From Alteripontixanthobacter muriae (GTDB lineage Bacteria > Pseudomonadota > Alphaproteobacteria > Sphingomonadales > Sphingomonadaceae), in NCBI RefSeq assembly GCF_013336795.1, contig NZ_JAAFZT010000017.1, forward strand, positions 1-64,000: a DNA stretch of 64,000 nt, read 5' to 3'. How positions within the stretch are numbered: position 1 is the stretch's first letter; every line of letters starts with the position of its first letter. A model generated the notes under the pieces. It saw only the letters and a list, made by a program, of their open reading frames with translations, did not search any database and was not told the origin of the DNA. The translations under genes were made by a program, and so were the position numbers. This document shows, in pieces, positions 1 through 9,239 of this stretch.

Positions 1-76
1 CACTGAAGGCGCCCCCCAGGTCCCCGAGCATCTTGCCTACGAGTTCGTTGAGCGTGTCTGGATCTGGTTCGGTCAT
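1..76 (-). CDS. SAM-dependent methyltransferase, N-terminal fragment (runs off window)
   Basis: Read on the minus strand from the ATG at 76, the sequence gives 25 codons starting MTEPDPDTLNELVGKML and continuing GDLGGAFS, open to the window edge. A start of the form LN-x-LVGKMLGDLGGA is typical of a family of class I SAM-dependent methyltransferases in Sphingomonadales, in which a helical or winged-helix N-terminal part precedes the methyltransferase fold. Only this N-terminus is visible, so the catalytic motifs cannot be checked. It could be any protein sharing the same N-terminal dimerisation segment. Confidence 0.45.
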   Translation of the reverse strand, partial: MTEPDPDTLNELVGKMLGDLGGAFS

Positions 77-333
77 GAGAGCGCTTCGCCTGGCAGTGAT
101 GATGTGCCGCGGGCATTCATGCCAGCCACCATCGAGAGCGACCCGATACTTGCTGTATTCGTTTGCCTGAAGCGCAGCAGGTTCTGCCTCAATCCGCTAA
201 CTGTCAAGAAGGCTGTTCGCCGCAAGTTGCTCCTCAGTCACCCGTTCACCAACGGCAGCTAAGCCCGTTCACTGGACCAGGACCAGACTGTCTGCTTGCG
301 GCCCAGAAGCAGGCAGCCGAACGTTCGGGTCTA

Positions 334-1260
334 TCATGAATGATAGAGGCGGAGCGGAAGAGGCTTGGTGCTCGTCTCGGGGGGAGCAAAAACTGTGACC
401 GCAGCAGGCAGCACCTGGAAATGAGCTGGCGTAGCGGTCACGATCTCGCCGTCCGTGTTAACCGGCATCGGGTGCCGTGTCTCGATATCGAACTCGACGC
501 ACCGTGCAGTCCGCACTTCCTTCCAAGCCCCATGGGTTCCAGTTCTGAAGGCCCGCGCCATGAGCACCGACTTCCACAGGTTCGGCATTTCCAAGCTATA
601 GAGATCCAGTCGTCCGTCATCGATCGCGGCTGTCTCTGCGACGATGTTACCTCCGCCATAGAGGCGGCCGTTCCCGATGGCGATCTGATAGGTTTTGACC
701 CGTGTGCCTGTTCCTTTCTCGACGATGCGAGCGCGAAAACGCTTGGCGCTGGACAGAACACGAAGCGCGGCAACAGCATAGCCAAGCCTGCCAAAGCGCT
801 TCTTCACTTCTGGATCGAGCTTCTGCGCCAGTTCGCTGCTAAGACCAATGCTGGCCACATTGAAGAACGCATGGCCATTCACCATGCCCACATCGATCTG
901 TTTTGTCTGACCGGCAACCACGAGGTCTGCTGCCGCCTCAAAATCGAGCGGGATTGAAAGAGTCCGCGCGAGATCGTTGGCGGTCCCTGCCGGGATGATG
1001 CCGAGCGGCAGCCGGCTCTCCATCACTGCCGGAGCGGCAGATGAGATCGATCCATCGCCGCCGCAAACTACAACTGCGTCCGACCTTTCATGAAGTCTTG
1101 TGATGTCCCGAGCAATTTCGGGGAGGTTCTCGAAGGGCTCCACGGTAACAGAGAAACCCCCAGCTTCCAACCGCGCGCGCACCGGCTGGTAGGCGCGAGC
1201 ACCTTGCCGCGACTTTGCGTTGTGGAGGAGCAGAACGTGCTTATTTCTATGCGACGGCAT
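334..1260 (-). CDS. Diacylglycerol kinase family lipid kinase (YegS/BmrU type)
   Basis: The 308-residue product has the catalytic domain of the diacylglycerol/sphingosine kinase family. Near the N-terminus is a nucleotide-binding start (LLLHNAKSRQGA), followed by the glycine-rich motif VVCGGDGSI and the conserved PAGTANDLART loop. The C-terminal half has the family's beta-sandwich pattern (GNGRLYGGGNIVAETA, DDGRLDLY). Such enzymes phosphorylate a membrane lipid with ATP at the cytoplasmic face; the substrate cannot be read from sequence. The length matches bacterial YegS-like proteins of about 300 residues. The ATG at 1260 is the natural start. The IS element lies about 130 bp upstream, so the promoter may have been affected by its insertion. 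Confidence 0.85.
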   Translation of the reverse strand: MPSHRNKHVLLLHNAKSRQGARAYQPVRARLEAGGFSVTVEPFENLPEIARDITRLHERSDAVVVCGGDGSISSAAPAVMESRLPLGIIPAGTANDLARTLSIPLDFEAAADLVVAGQTKQIDVGMVNGHAFFNVASIGLSSELAQKLDPEVKKRFGRLGYAVAALRVLSSAKRFRARIVEKGTGTRVKTYQIAIGNGRLYGGGNIVAETAAIDDGRLDLYSLEMPNLWKSVLMARAFRTGTHGAWKEVRTARCVEFDIETRHPMPVNTDGEIVTATPAHFQVLPAAVTVFAPPETSTKPLPLRLYHS

Positions 1261-1392
1261 CAGGCAAACCGATCGGACTGGATAGCTGGCAAGGGATGTC
1301 CGCTATACCCGTTTGGCGTCCAGAACCATACGGTCCGCAGTCGGCCAAAGAACAGCCATCTGCTGGATCATAGTCGGATGACAGCTAACCAC

Positions 1393-1413
1393 CCCTATTC
1401 TGTTGAAGAAGTC
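1393..1413 (+). repeat. IS1182-type left terminal inverted repeat
   Basis: The sequence begins CCCTATTCTGTTGAA and matches the reverse complement of 2904-2924 at 20 of 21 positions. It lies about 60 bp downstream of the transposase stop codon. Confidence 0.85.
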
Positions 1414-1471
1414 GGTTTGAGGCGCAGTCGTTAGCGGCCCCAGGTAGCGGCAAGCGGGATTGCCATCTCGC

Positions 1472-2845
1472 TTATGCCATTGCGAGCTCCGGCATCGGGA
1501 TCATCTTTGCCATTTTGCGAAGGTTTTGGGCTGCTGCGGCGAGGTGGAACTCGTCTTTTGCTCCATTGGGACCGCGAAGACGCAAGCGGTCCAGCTTCAG
1601 TATTCTCTTAAGGTGAGCGAAGAGCATCTCAACCTTCTTTCGCTGGCGACGAGAGACAAGATAGGCGTCGGTGGTGGCAATATTCCGGGCCATGTCTCGT
1701 GCGCCTTCGTGAACCGAGCGCATGATCTTGCGAGCTGGCATTCTGGGCGTGCAGTGCTGCTTGAGATCGCAGGTTGAGCAGTCCTGCTGACGGGCTCGAT
1801 AGCGGACGAAGCCGTCGGCATTGGCGCGCGGCCGCGGTGTCTTGAAGTTCCGGTTAGATGGATGAAGCCGTTTGCCGCCAGGACAGACATAGCTGTCGTC
1901 CTCGTGGTCGAAGGTAAAGGCGGACCGCTCGAAGGTGTCATCGCTCCGGGCGGATTTGTCGAACACCGGGATGTGCGGCTCGATGCTTTTGTCCTCGACT
2001 AGCCAGGCAAGGTTCGGCGCGGAGCCATAAGCCGTGTCGGCTACGAGGCGCTCGGGCCAGATGCCGAAGCGCTCCTGTGTGCGGTCGATCATTCTGCGCT
2101 GGGCGGTCACTTCGGCTTGCCGTACTGAGGTCGTGGCCTCGACATCGACGATTACCGCATGATCAAGGTCGATCAGATAGTTGGTGCTGTAAGAGTAAAA
2201 GGCCGCCTCGCGCGTTGCCGCCGTCCAGCGTGCCGCAGGATCGGTGAGGTTAATCCGCTTGGGGGTCACCGGCGTTGCGCCGCCGAACGCGGCATCGTCG
2301 AGCACCTCGAGATACTCGCGCACAGCCCGGCCAGCAGCTTTGGGCGGCAACCCCTCTTCACCCGGCTCTGATCGCTGCCGGTGGACATCGGCACGGATCA
2401 GACTGGCATCGACAGCGAAGCCCTCGGCGCCCACCAGCCCCTCGGCCATGCACCGTTCGACCGTCATCTCGAACAGCTTGCGCAGCAAGTCGCTGTCGCG
2501 GAACCGGCCATGGCGGTTCTTGGAGAAGGTCGAGTGATCGGGCACGGCGCCATCCAGATCCAGGCGACAGAACCAGCGATAGGCGAGGTTGAGATGCACC
2601 TCCTCGCACAGCCGGCGCTCCGAACGGATGCCCATGCAGTAGCCAACAATCAGCATCCGGATCATCAGTTCGGGATCGATCGAGGGGCGACTCATCGCGC
2701 TGTAAAACGGCTTTAGGTGCTCGCGGATACCAGTTAGATCAACGAACCGGTCAATTGACCGCAGCAGGTGATCTGCCGGAACATGATCCTCGATGCGAAA
2801 GCTGTAGAACAGCGCCTCCTGCATCACCGTTCGTTCGCCCATCAT
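1472..2845 (-). CDS. IS1182 family transposase
   Basis: This DDE transposase has the IS1182 layout. An N-terminal DUF772-like region (ALFYSFRIEDHVPADHLLR, then a PSIDPELMIRMLIVGY segment) is followed by a catalytic core with the first Asp in FAVDASLIRAD, the second in LVADTAYGS and the Glu in KKVEMLFAHLKRIL. A Cys-rich insert (CSTCDLKQHC) lies between the second Asp and the Glu, as is usual for the family. I start it at the ATG at 2845 because AGGAG lies 8 nt upstream; a TTG two codons earlier is a weaker alternative. The reading frame is intact from end to end, so the element could still move. Confidence 0.9.
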   Translation of the reverse strand: MMGERTVMQEALFYSFRIEDHVPADHLLRSIDRFVDLTGIREHLKPFYSAMSRPSIDPELMIRMLIVGYCMGIRSERRLCEEVHLNLAYRWFCRLDLDGAVPDHSTFSKNRHGRFRDSDLLRKLFEMTVERCMAEGLVGAEGFAVDASLIRADVHRQRSEPGEEGLPPKAAGRAVREYLEVLDDAAFGGATPVTPKRINLTDPAARWTAATREAAFYSYSTNYLIDLDHAVIVDVEATTSVRQAEVTAQRRMIDRTQERFGIWPERLVADTAYGSAPNLAWLVEDKSIEPHIPVFDKSARSDDTFERSAFTFDHEDDSYVCPGGKRLHPSNRNFKTPRPRANADGFVRYRARQQDCSTCDLKQHCTPRMPARKIMRSVHEGARDMARNIATTDAYLVSRRQRKKVEMLFAHLKRILKLDRLRLRGPNGAKDEFHLAAAAQNLRKMAKMIPMPELAMA

Positions 2846-2903
2846 CAGCAAATCTCCTGATTACGAAGATCACTGAATCAGTAGCTTGGCTCCCATGCAA
2901 GCT

Positions 2904-2924
2904 GACTTTTTCAACAGAATAGGG
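2904..2924 (-). repeat. IS1182-type right terminal inverted repeat
   Basis: It ends in TTCAACAGAATAGGG and is the reverse-complement partner of 1393-1413, with one mismatch. It lies about 60 bp upstream of the transposase start. Confidence 0.85.
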
Positions 2925-3199
2925 TTGTTAGCGGACAGGCAGATTCTAGGATCGGATATCCGAAAACTGCCTTTCGTTTGCACCTAACTACGCGCCAGCA
3001 GTAGCCTACGAAGCCGATTTTCGCGGTGCCTCGCTAGGTAATGAAGACGGGCCGCATAACCGCCTGGTCAACAATGGCGACTTCTGAACGGCGTACAGAC
3101 AATCTTATTTGGCACCTTGGCTTCGTAGTGACTAGATTAAAACGCCAATATTCAGCCAAACTTCGACAACGTGAACATCATCTCCGGTAAGATCAGTCG

Positions 3200-3229
3200 T
3201 TAAACTAAAAATGCAATCTTTCTTAAAAT
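3200..3229 (+). promoter_or_regulatory. Candidate promoter of the helicase operon, in the 344-bp gap 2925-3268
   Basis: The gap between the IS element and the helicase operon is AT-rich at its 3' end and contains no recognisable gene. A sigma70-like pair, TTAAAC (3200-3205) and TAAAAT (3224-3229) with an 18-bp spacer, lies about 40 bp before the GTG start. The start itself has GAGGGG six nt upstream. I see no operator or other repeat in the gap. Confidence 0.3.
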
Positions 3230-3268
3230 CTAAATGGTAGCTACGCTGTCAAGCGTGAGGGGCGCAGT

Positions 3269-6200
3269 GTGCAACATACTGAAAATTCCGATTTGCCGGT
3301 TAACGATGGCGACGATGCATTTGCTGCTAACCCAGCAATGAAGGTCGATGTAGCATCCAGCTTTACCTATGCCTCCTACCAAAATGCCGTGCCGGTTATC
3401 CGCTCGATCATCATCGAAAACAAAACCAACCGACATTACCAAAATTGCCGCATTGCGCTGACGTCCTCACCTGCCTTCCTGCGCCCCAAAGTCTGGACGG
3501 TAGATTGGCTTGCACCGGGGGACAGCCTGACCTTGACCGACCGTAAGGTGGATCTGGATGCCGATTATCTAGCCGGTCTGAACGAGGCGGAGCGGGGCGA
3601 ACTTCGCTTGTCTCTGTCGTCGCGCGGCGAAGTAGTGCACGAGCGCACGCTGGACGTGCGATTGCTGGCGCGAGATGAATGGGGCGGCGTTGGCGACATG
3701 GCCCAGCTTCTGCCGGCATTCGTTATGCCCAACGATCCTGGCATCGCGCAAACGCTGCGTAGTGCGGCGGAGCAGCTTGCCGCCAGCGGCCACCCCAGCG
3801 GCCTGGACGGCTATCAGTCAGGTTCACCGCAACGCGCTTACATGCTTGCCGCCGCAGTCTATTCCGCCATCGCTGGATTGGGGGTTCACTACGCCGAACC
3901 GCCAGCAAGTTTCGAACAGAGCGGCCAGAAGATCAGGCGACCCGCAACCGTGATCGATCAGCGGCTGGCGACATGTCTCGACACCGCGCTGTACTTTGCC
4001 GCAGCGCTGGAGGGTGCCGGTCTGAACCCAGTCATCCTGATGTTCGCCGGTCATGCCGCAGTCGGAGTTTGGCTGACCAAGCGCACCTTTGCCAACGCGA
4101 TTGAGCCGGATCAGATGGAGGTACGCAAGGCGCTGGCCTCGCACGAACTGATCGTGTTCGAAACTACCGGCGTCACCCACCGCCCGGCCATGACGCTTGA
4201 AGCCGCGCAGTCAGCGCTCGACCACCGGATGAGCGAAGAAGAAGCGCAGGGCTTTGTATCGGCCATCGACGTGCGGCGTTCGCGCAGCGGGGGCATCACC
4301 CCGCTGGCGTCGCATGACCCCGCGCAACCAAAAGAACCCGACGACGGTAATGCCCCCGTTGCCCCACTACCGCTTCCGGCTGCGCCCGCTGTCGGCAGCC
4401 TGGCTATCGAAGAAGTCGAGGTGAAGCCGACAAGCGCGGCCGGCCGGATCGATCGCTGGCAACGCAAGCTGCTCGACCTGACCCTGCGCAACCGGCTGCT
4501 CAATTTTCCCGACACCAAGAAAACCATTCCGTTTGTCTGCACCAATCCAGCTTTTCTCGAAGACAGGCTGGCCGAAGGGGCCGCCATTCGCATCATCTCA
4601 CTTCCAGCGCAAAATCCGTTGGGGGAGCGAGACGCGGCGCTCTACCGCGACGTACACGGCAAGGACATCCAGCGCAGCTTCGCTGCCGACGCGTTGCTGC
4701 GCGACGAATTGCCCTCGCCGCTGGAACTTCCTCAGCTCGACGCACGGCTGATCGACCTGCACCGCCAAGTCCGCAACGATTTCGCCGAAGGGGGCGCGAA
4801 TACGCTGTTTCTAGCGGTGGGCTTTTTGCGCTGGAAGAAGAAGCCTGAAGACACGCGCAGCTATCGCGCGCCGCTGCTGTTGGTGCCGGTCAAATTGGAA
4901 CGCAGCAGCGCCAGTTCGCCGTTCCGCATCCGCTATCACGAGGACGAGCCGCGTTTCAACGCCACGCTGCTGCAATTTCTTGAGCGGGATTTTGACCTGA
5001 AACTGCCGCAATTTGCGGGCGATCTGCCGGTCGATGACAATGGTGTCGATGTCCCGCGCCTGCTGGCGATGATGCGCCTTGCCGTGCGCGATGTGCCAGG
5101 AATGGAAGTGGTTGACGACGCGGCGCTTTCGACTTTTTCCTTCGCGAAGTTCCTGATGTGGAAGGATCTGGTCGAACGGACCGATGCCCTGCGCGAGAAT
5201 CGGATGGTGCGCCATCTGATCGATACGCCGGAACAGGCGTTCGATGGGGGCGAAGGGCGGGCTGTCTTTCCTGAAGAAAGCGATCTGGACCGGGCGTTTG
5301 CGCCGAGCGATATCGTGTGCCTGTTGCCGTCAGATTCCTCGCAAACCGCTGCCAGCCTTGCCGCTGCTGCCGGGCATGATTTCGTCATCGTCGGGCCGCC
5401 GGGCACCGGCAAAAGCCAAACTATCGCTAATATGATCGCCAACTGCCTTGCGGTCGGCAAGACAGTGCTGTTCGTGGCGGAAAAGACGGCGGCGTTGGAT
5501 GTGGTGTATCGCCGGTTGCGCGAACACGGCTTGGGCGACCAGTGCATCGAACTGCATTCGAACAAGGCCGACCGCAAGCATTTCCTCGGCCAGCTAAAGG
5601 CGTCATGGGAGCATAGCGCCGATGCAGACCAATCGGAATGGACCACGATCAACGAGCGGTTGCGACTGCGCCGCGATACGCTGAACGCCTATGTCGCCGC
5701 GCTGCATATGATTTATGCCAATGGCTGGACACCCTACAAGGCGCTCGGAATCGCGCTCCAGGCAACCGCGATGTGCGCGCCGGAACTGTCATGGCCGCAG
5801 CGCGATGCGCATGACGTCGCCACGCTGCTGGAACTTGAAGAACTTGCTGCTGAACTGGGCCGGGTGTTCGTGTCGGTGGAGCGGGTGCCCGCGTTGGAAC
5901 TGGTCGATATCACAGCATGGAGCGCGGGGTGGCAGGAATCTATGCTCACCTCGGCGCAGTCGCTGCGCAACGCCGCCGACCTGCTGAACACATCGCACGC
6001 CGCCTATCTCTCCGCGCTGGGTATTCGGTCCGAGGCACCGGGATCGTGGACGGAGATGGAAGAACTGGCCGCTCTGGCCCTGGTGATGGACCAAGGCCGA
6101 GATCACGACCTCACCATTGCGTTCGATCAGGACTTTGCCGAATGCAAAACCGCGCTGGCTGGGCTTGAGCAGGCGATAACCCGCTATCGCTCCGCCGAAC

Positions 6201-9200
6201 GTGGTATGAATGCAGCGTATTCAGCTCAATCCGTGCGCCAACTCGATCCGGAAGCACTCGATCGGCAGTGGCGCGAAGCGAATGCTGCGTTCTGGCCCAA
6301 ATCGGCGCTCGACAAACGCAAGCTCGGCAAATTGCTGCAAAGCTATGCTGACAGCGGCGATTCGCAGCCGGAGGTGGATCTGCCGCTTTTGCAAACCATG
6401 AAGGATTGTCTTGCGGCGATTGACAGCAACCCGCTGAACGGGCGCGCGCTGCCCATCGACGGGCTGGACACCGATCCCGCAATTGTCGCCGATATTCTCA
6501 CCCGTGGGCAGCAACTGCGCAGCGCGCTGCGCCTTTCCGGCCATGACGACGATGCGCTGCAAACCGCGGCCCGTTCGGCCGAGGCAGGCCTCCGCGCCTG
6601 CGAGGATAACCGGCTGCGCGCCGCCGGGGCCAGATTGCTGGCGGGCAAGCTCGGTTTTGATGTTGCAAGCCAGCAGTTCAGCGCGGCGGCAGGGCGCGAT
6701 TTTGCTCCGGGCAACACTCATGAGGATTTGGCACAGCTCAGCCTATCGCTGAAAGCTCTGATGGACGCTCGCCATCTGCTGCGTGACTGGGCGGCATGGT
6801 GTCAGGTGCGCAACCGCGCGGCTAACTGCGGACTAGCGCCATTGGCGGACCATCTGGAAACCGGCCTGATCGATGCGAACGCCAGCCGGGCAGCATTCCG
6901 CACCGCCTATGCGCGGTGGTGGCTCCCGCAAATTATTGACGGCGACCCGGTGCTGCAAGACTTCCGGCGTTTTCAACACGAAAATACCATCACGGAATTC
7001 CGCGAAATTGATGATCTGGTCCGCTCACAAGCCGCGCACCGGGTGATCGGCGCTATCGCTCATGGCTTGCCCGCCGTTCAGGGCGTGTCGCGCAATTCGG
7101 AACTTGGGCTGCTGCGCCATCAGATGGAACTGCAACGGCCTAGCCAGTCAATCCGCGAGATGGTCGGCAAAATGCCGGATACATTCTCGAAGCTGGCGCC
7201 GTGTATGCTGATGTCACCGCTGTCTATCGCGCAGTATTTTCCGCCCACCCAGTCGCTATTCGACGTCGTGATTTTCGATGAAGCATCGCAGATTACCACC
7301 TGGGATGCGGTCGGCGCGATTGCGCGCGGCCGCCAGACGATCATCGTGGGTGACCCTAAACAATTGCCGCCGACCAATTTCTTCGGGCGCAACGAAGAAG
7401 ACGAAGATGTGGCGGACCACGAGAAAGACCTGGAGAGCATTCTGGATGAAGCCAAGGCGGCGGGCGTCCCGGTGCGAGATCTGCGTTGGCATTATCGCAG
7501 CCGCAGCGAATCGCTGATCGCCTTTTCCAACCACCACTATTACCGCAACCGGCTCGTCACCTTCCCCTCGCCCAAAGTCGACGATCAGGCTGTGCGGCTG
7601 CGCAAGGTGCCCGGCGGCATCTATGATCGCGGCAAAAGCCGGACCAATCGTATCGAAGCGCAGGCCGTTGCCGATGAAGCGGTTGCCCGGATGCGCAGTT
7701 GGCTGAAACTGCCGGAACAGGACCGCCCGACGTTGGGCGTAATCACGTTCAATGCGCAGCAGCAATCACTGATCCTCGATCTGCTCGACGCTGCCCGGCG
7801 CGACGACCCGGCGCTGGAGTATTTCTTCGCTGATGAACGAATCGAGGGAACCATCGTCAAGAATCTGGAAAACGTGCAGGGCGACGAACGCGATGTGATC
7901 CTGTTCTCGATCACGTTCTGGAAGGATGCGGCTGGCAAGCTCACGATGGATTTCGGCGCTCTCAACCGCAACGGCGGCGAACGCAGGCTGAATGTCGCTG
8001 TGACACGGGCGCGGCAGGAACTGATCGTGTTTTCCGGCTACACCGCAGACCAGATCGACATTAGCCGAACCAAGGCGCTGGCGGTGCAGCATCTCAAGAC
8101 GTTCCTCGACTTTGCCGAGCGTGGCGCAATCGCGCTTCCGGCGCAGGTTACGGAGTCGGACGGTGCCTTTGAATCGCCGTTCGAGGAAGCCGTGGCAGCG
8201 CAGCTTGAGCAGCGCGGTTGGATGATGGTGCCGCAAGTCGGCATATCCGGCTTTCGCATCGATTTGGGTGTGCGCCATCCCGATCTCCCGGGTGCCTATC
8301 TGGCGGGCGTGGAATGCGACGGCGCAACCTATCACAGCGCGGCCACCGCGCGTGATCGCGACAAAGTGCGCGAACAGGTGCTAACCGGGCTTGGCTGGAA
8401 CATCCTGCGGGTATGGTCAACCGACTGGTGGTTCGACGCGCCGGGCTGTGCGGCAAGGCTGGACGGGCAGCTTAACGAGTTGCTCGAAGAGAGCCGGACA
8501 AAACATGCGGCAAGTGTAGAGGAACCGGAGGCAGCCGGGATCGGACATTGGCATATTGGGCACCAGATCGAAAATCTGGAAGAAATCCGGGATGAGGCGG
8601 CTGCCACCCTGGAGCCCGAACCGATGCCGATGCGCGACGATGCTGCCAGCGGTGACGCGGCACCTGTAGCCCCAAATACGCCCGCCCCTTCGGCATCGGC
8701 GGAAACTGCGCGCGCCAGCTATCGCCTAACCGACCTGTCCGGTTTTTCGGCCGATCCTGAACGCTTCTACGCTTTCACCTATCGCGATACCTTGCGGGCG
8801 ATGGTGGACGCGGTGATGCACACAGAAAGCCCGCTGCGCACGGATGTTTTGTGTCAGCGGATCGCGCGAGCGCACGGCTGGCAGCGGACCGGGAAGCGCA
8901 TCCGTGACCAGATCGCCATGCATCTTCGGGACTTTGACCGGACCACAGAATTTGGCGCAGAATTCATCTGGAGCAAGGGCGCAATCGTTCCGGTCCACCC
9001 GTATCGTCGCCCCGCAACCGAGGACGCGCGCCGGTCTATCGCCGATATGCCGCTCGCCGAACTGGTCGCGGTGGTGCAGGATAACCCCGGACTCCTCGAT
9101 ATGCCGGACCCGGCGCGTGATCTGGCGCGGGTGCTGGGGGTCGAGCGACTTGCATCAGCCTCACGCGACAGGTTGGACGAGGCTTTGGCTTGCGCGTCGG

Positions 9201-9229
9201 CGATCGCCGCAGCAATGAAAACGGATTGA
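3269..9229 (+). CDS. DUF4011/DUF3320 giant helicase-nuclease (SF1 helicase plus Vsr/DUF559-like nuclease)
   Basis: This 1986-residue cytoplasmic protein starts at GTG with a good ribosome site. Order of parts: an N-terminal beta-rich segment; a transglutaminase-like stretch (TCLDTALYFAAALE with Cys236, GHAAVGVW with His262, VFETT with Glu298); a proline-rich linker (about 345-385); DUF4011 from about 393 (RWQRKLLDLTLRNRLLNF); an SF1 ATPase with Walker A GPPGTGKS (709-716), Walker B FDEAS (Asp1337-Glu1338) and motif VI VAVTRARQE (about 1575); a Vsr/MTES_1575-type PD-(D/E)XK nuclease (about 1634-1723; IDLGV, VECDG, YHS, RDRDK, GWNILRVWS); and C-terminal DUF3320 (about 1833-1960). The domain set is that of large helicase-nucleases found in defence islands, such as the single-gene system Hhe. 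It is the first gene of a three-gene operon, 10 nt before the next start. DNA or RNA processing of invading elements is inferred, not shown. Confidence 0.85.
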   Translation: MQHTENSDLPVNDGDDAFAANPAMKVDVASSFTYASYQNAVPVIRSIIIENKTNRHYQNCRIALTSSPAFLRPKVWTVDWLAPGDSLTLTDRKVDLDADYLAGLNEAERGELRLSLSSRGEVVHERTLDVRLLARDEWGGVGDMAQLLPAFVMPNDPGIAQTLRSAAEQLAASGHPSGLDGYQSGSPQRAYMLAAAVYSAIAGLGVHYAEPPASFEQSGQKIRRPATVIDQRLATCLDTALYFAAALEGAGLNPVILMFAGHAAVGVWLTKRTFANAIEPDQMEVRKALASHELIVFETTGVTHRPAMTLEAAQSALDHRMSEEEAQGFVSAIDVRRSRSGGITPLASHDPAQPKEPDDGNAPVAPLPLPAAPAVGSLAIEEVEVKPTSAAGRIDRWQRKLLDLTLRNRLLNFPDTKKTIPFVCTNPAFLEDRLAEGAAIRIISLPAQNPLGERDAALYRDVHGKDIQRSFAADALLRDELPSPLELPQLDARLIDLHRQVRNDFAEGGANTLFLAVGFLRWKKKPEDTRSYRAPLLLVPVKLERSSASSPFRIRYHEDEPRFNATLLQFLERDFDLKLPQFAGDLPVDDNGVDVPRLLAMMRLAVRDVPGMEVVDDAALSTFSFAKFLMWKDLVERTDALRENRMVRHLIDTPEQAFDGGEGRAVFPEESDLDRAFAPSDIVCLLPSDSSQTAASLAAAAGHDFVIVGPPGTGKSQTIANMIANCLAVGKTVLFVAEKTAALDVVYRRLREHGLGDQCIELHSNKADRKHFLGQLKASWEHSADADQSEWTTINERLRLRRDTLNAYVAALHMIYANGWTPYKALGIALQATAMCAPELSWPQRDAHDVATLLELEELAAELGRVFVSVERVPALELVDITAWSAGWQESMLTSAQSLRNAADLLNTSHAAYLSALGIRSEAPGSWTEMEELAALALVMDQGRDHDLTIAFDQDFAECKTALAGLEQAITRYRSAERGMNAAYSAQSVRQLDPEALDRQWREANAAFWPKSALDKRKLGKLLQSYADSGDSQPEVDLPLLQTMKDCLAAIDSNPLNGRALPIDGLDTDPAIVADILTRGQQLRSALRLSGHDDDALQTAARSAEAGLRACEDNRLRAAGARLLAGKLGFDVASQQFSAAAGRDFAPGNTHEDLAQLSLSLKALMDARHLLRDWAAWCQVRNRAANCGLAPLADHLETGLIDANASRAAFRTAYARWWLPQIIDGDPVLQDFRRFQHENTITEFREIDDLVRSQAAHRVIGAIAHGLPAVQGVSRNSELGLLRHQMELQRPSQSIREMVGKMPDTFSKLAPCMLMSPLSIAQYFPPTQSLFDVVIFDEASQITTWDAVGAIARGRQTIIVGDPKQLPPTNFFGRNEEDEDVADHEKDLESILDEAKAAGVPVRDLRWHYRSRSESLIAFSNHHYYRNRLVTFPSPKVDDQAVRLRKVPGGIYDRGKSRTNRIEAQAVADEAVARMRSWLKLPEQDRPTLGVITFNAQQQSLILDLLDAARRDDPALEYFFADERIEGTIVKNLENVQGDERDVILFSITFWKDAAGKLTMDFGALNRNGGERRLNVAVTRARQELIVFSGYTADQIDISRTKALAVQHLKTFLDFAERGAIALPAQVTESDGAFESPFEEAVAAQLEQRGWMMVPQVGISGFRIDLGVRHPDLPGAYLAGVECDGATYHSAATARDRDKVREQVLTGLGWNILRVWSTDWWFDAPGCAARLDGQLNELLEESRTKHAASVEEPEAAGIGHWHIGHQIENLEEIRDEAAATLEPEPMPMRDDAASGDAAPVAPNTPAPSASAETARASYRLTDLSGFSADPERFYAFTYRDTLRAMVDAVMHTESPLRTDVLCQRIARAHGWQRTGKRIRDQIAMHLRDFDRTTEFGAEFIWSKGAIVPVHPYRRPATEDARRSIADMPLAELVAVVQDNPGLLDMPDPARDLARVLGVERLASASRDRLDEALACASAIAAAMKTD

Positions 9230-9239
9230 GTAACCAGCT

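Larger units (their letters stand above)
1393..2924. mobile_element. IS1182-family insertion sequence, apparently complete
   Basis: The element of about 1.53 kb is bounded by 21-bp terminal inverted repeats (1393-1413 and 2904-2924) that differ at one position, and it encloses one intact transposase gene. Both outer flanks carry the same hexamer in inverted orientation (GCTAAC at 1384-1389, GTTAGC at 2927-2932). Either the inverted repeats extend further with a 1-nt slip, or the element entered a palindromic target. I see no clear direct target duplication. Confidence 0.85.
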
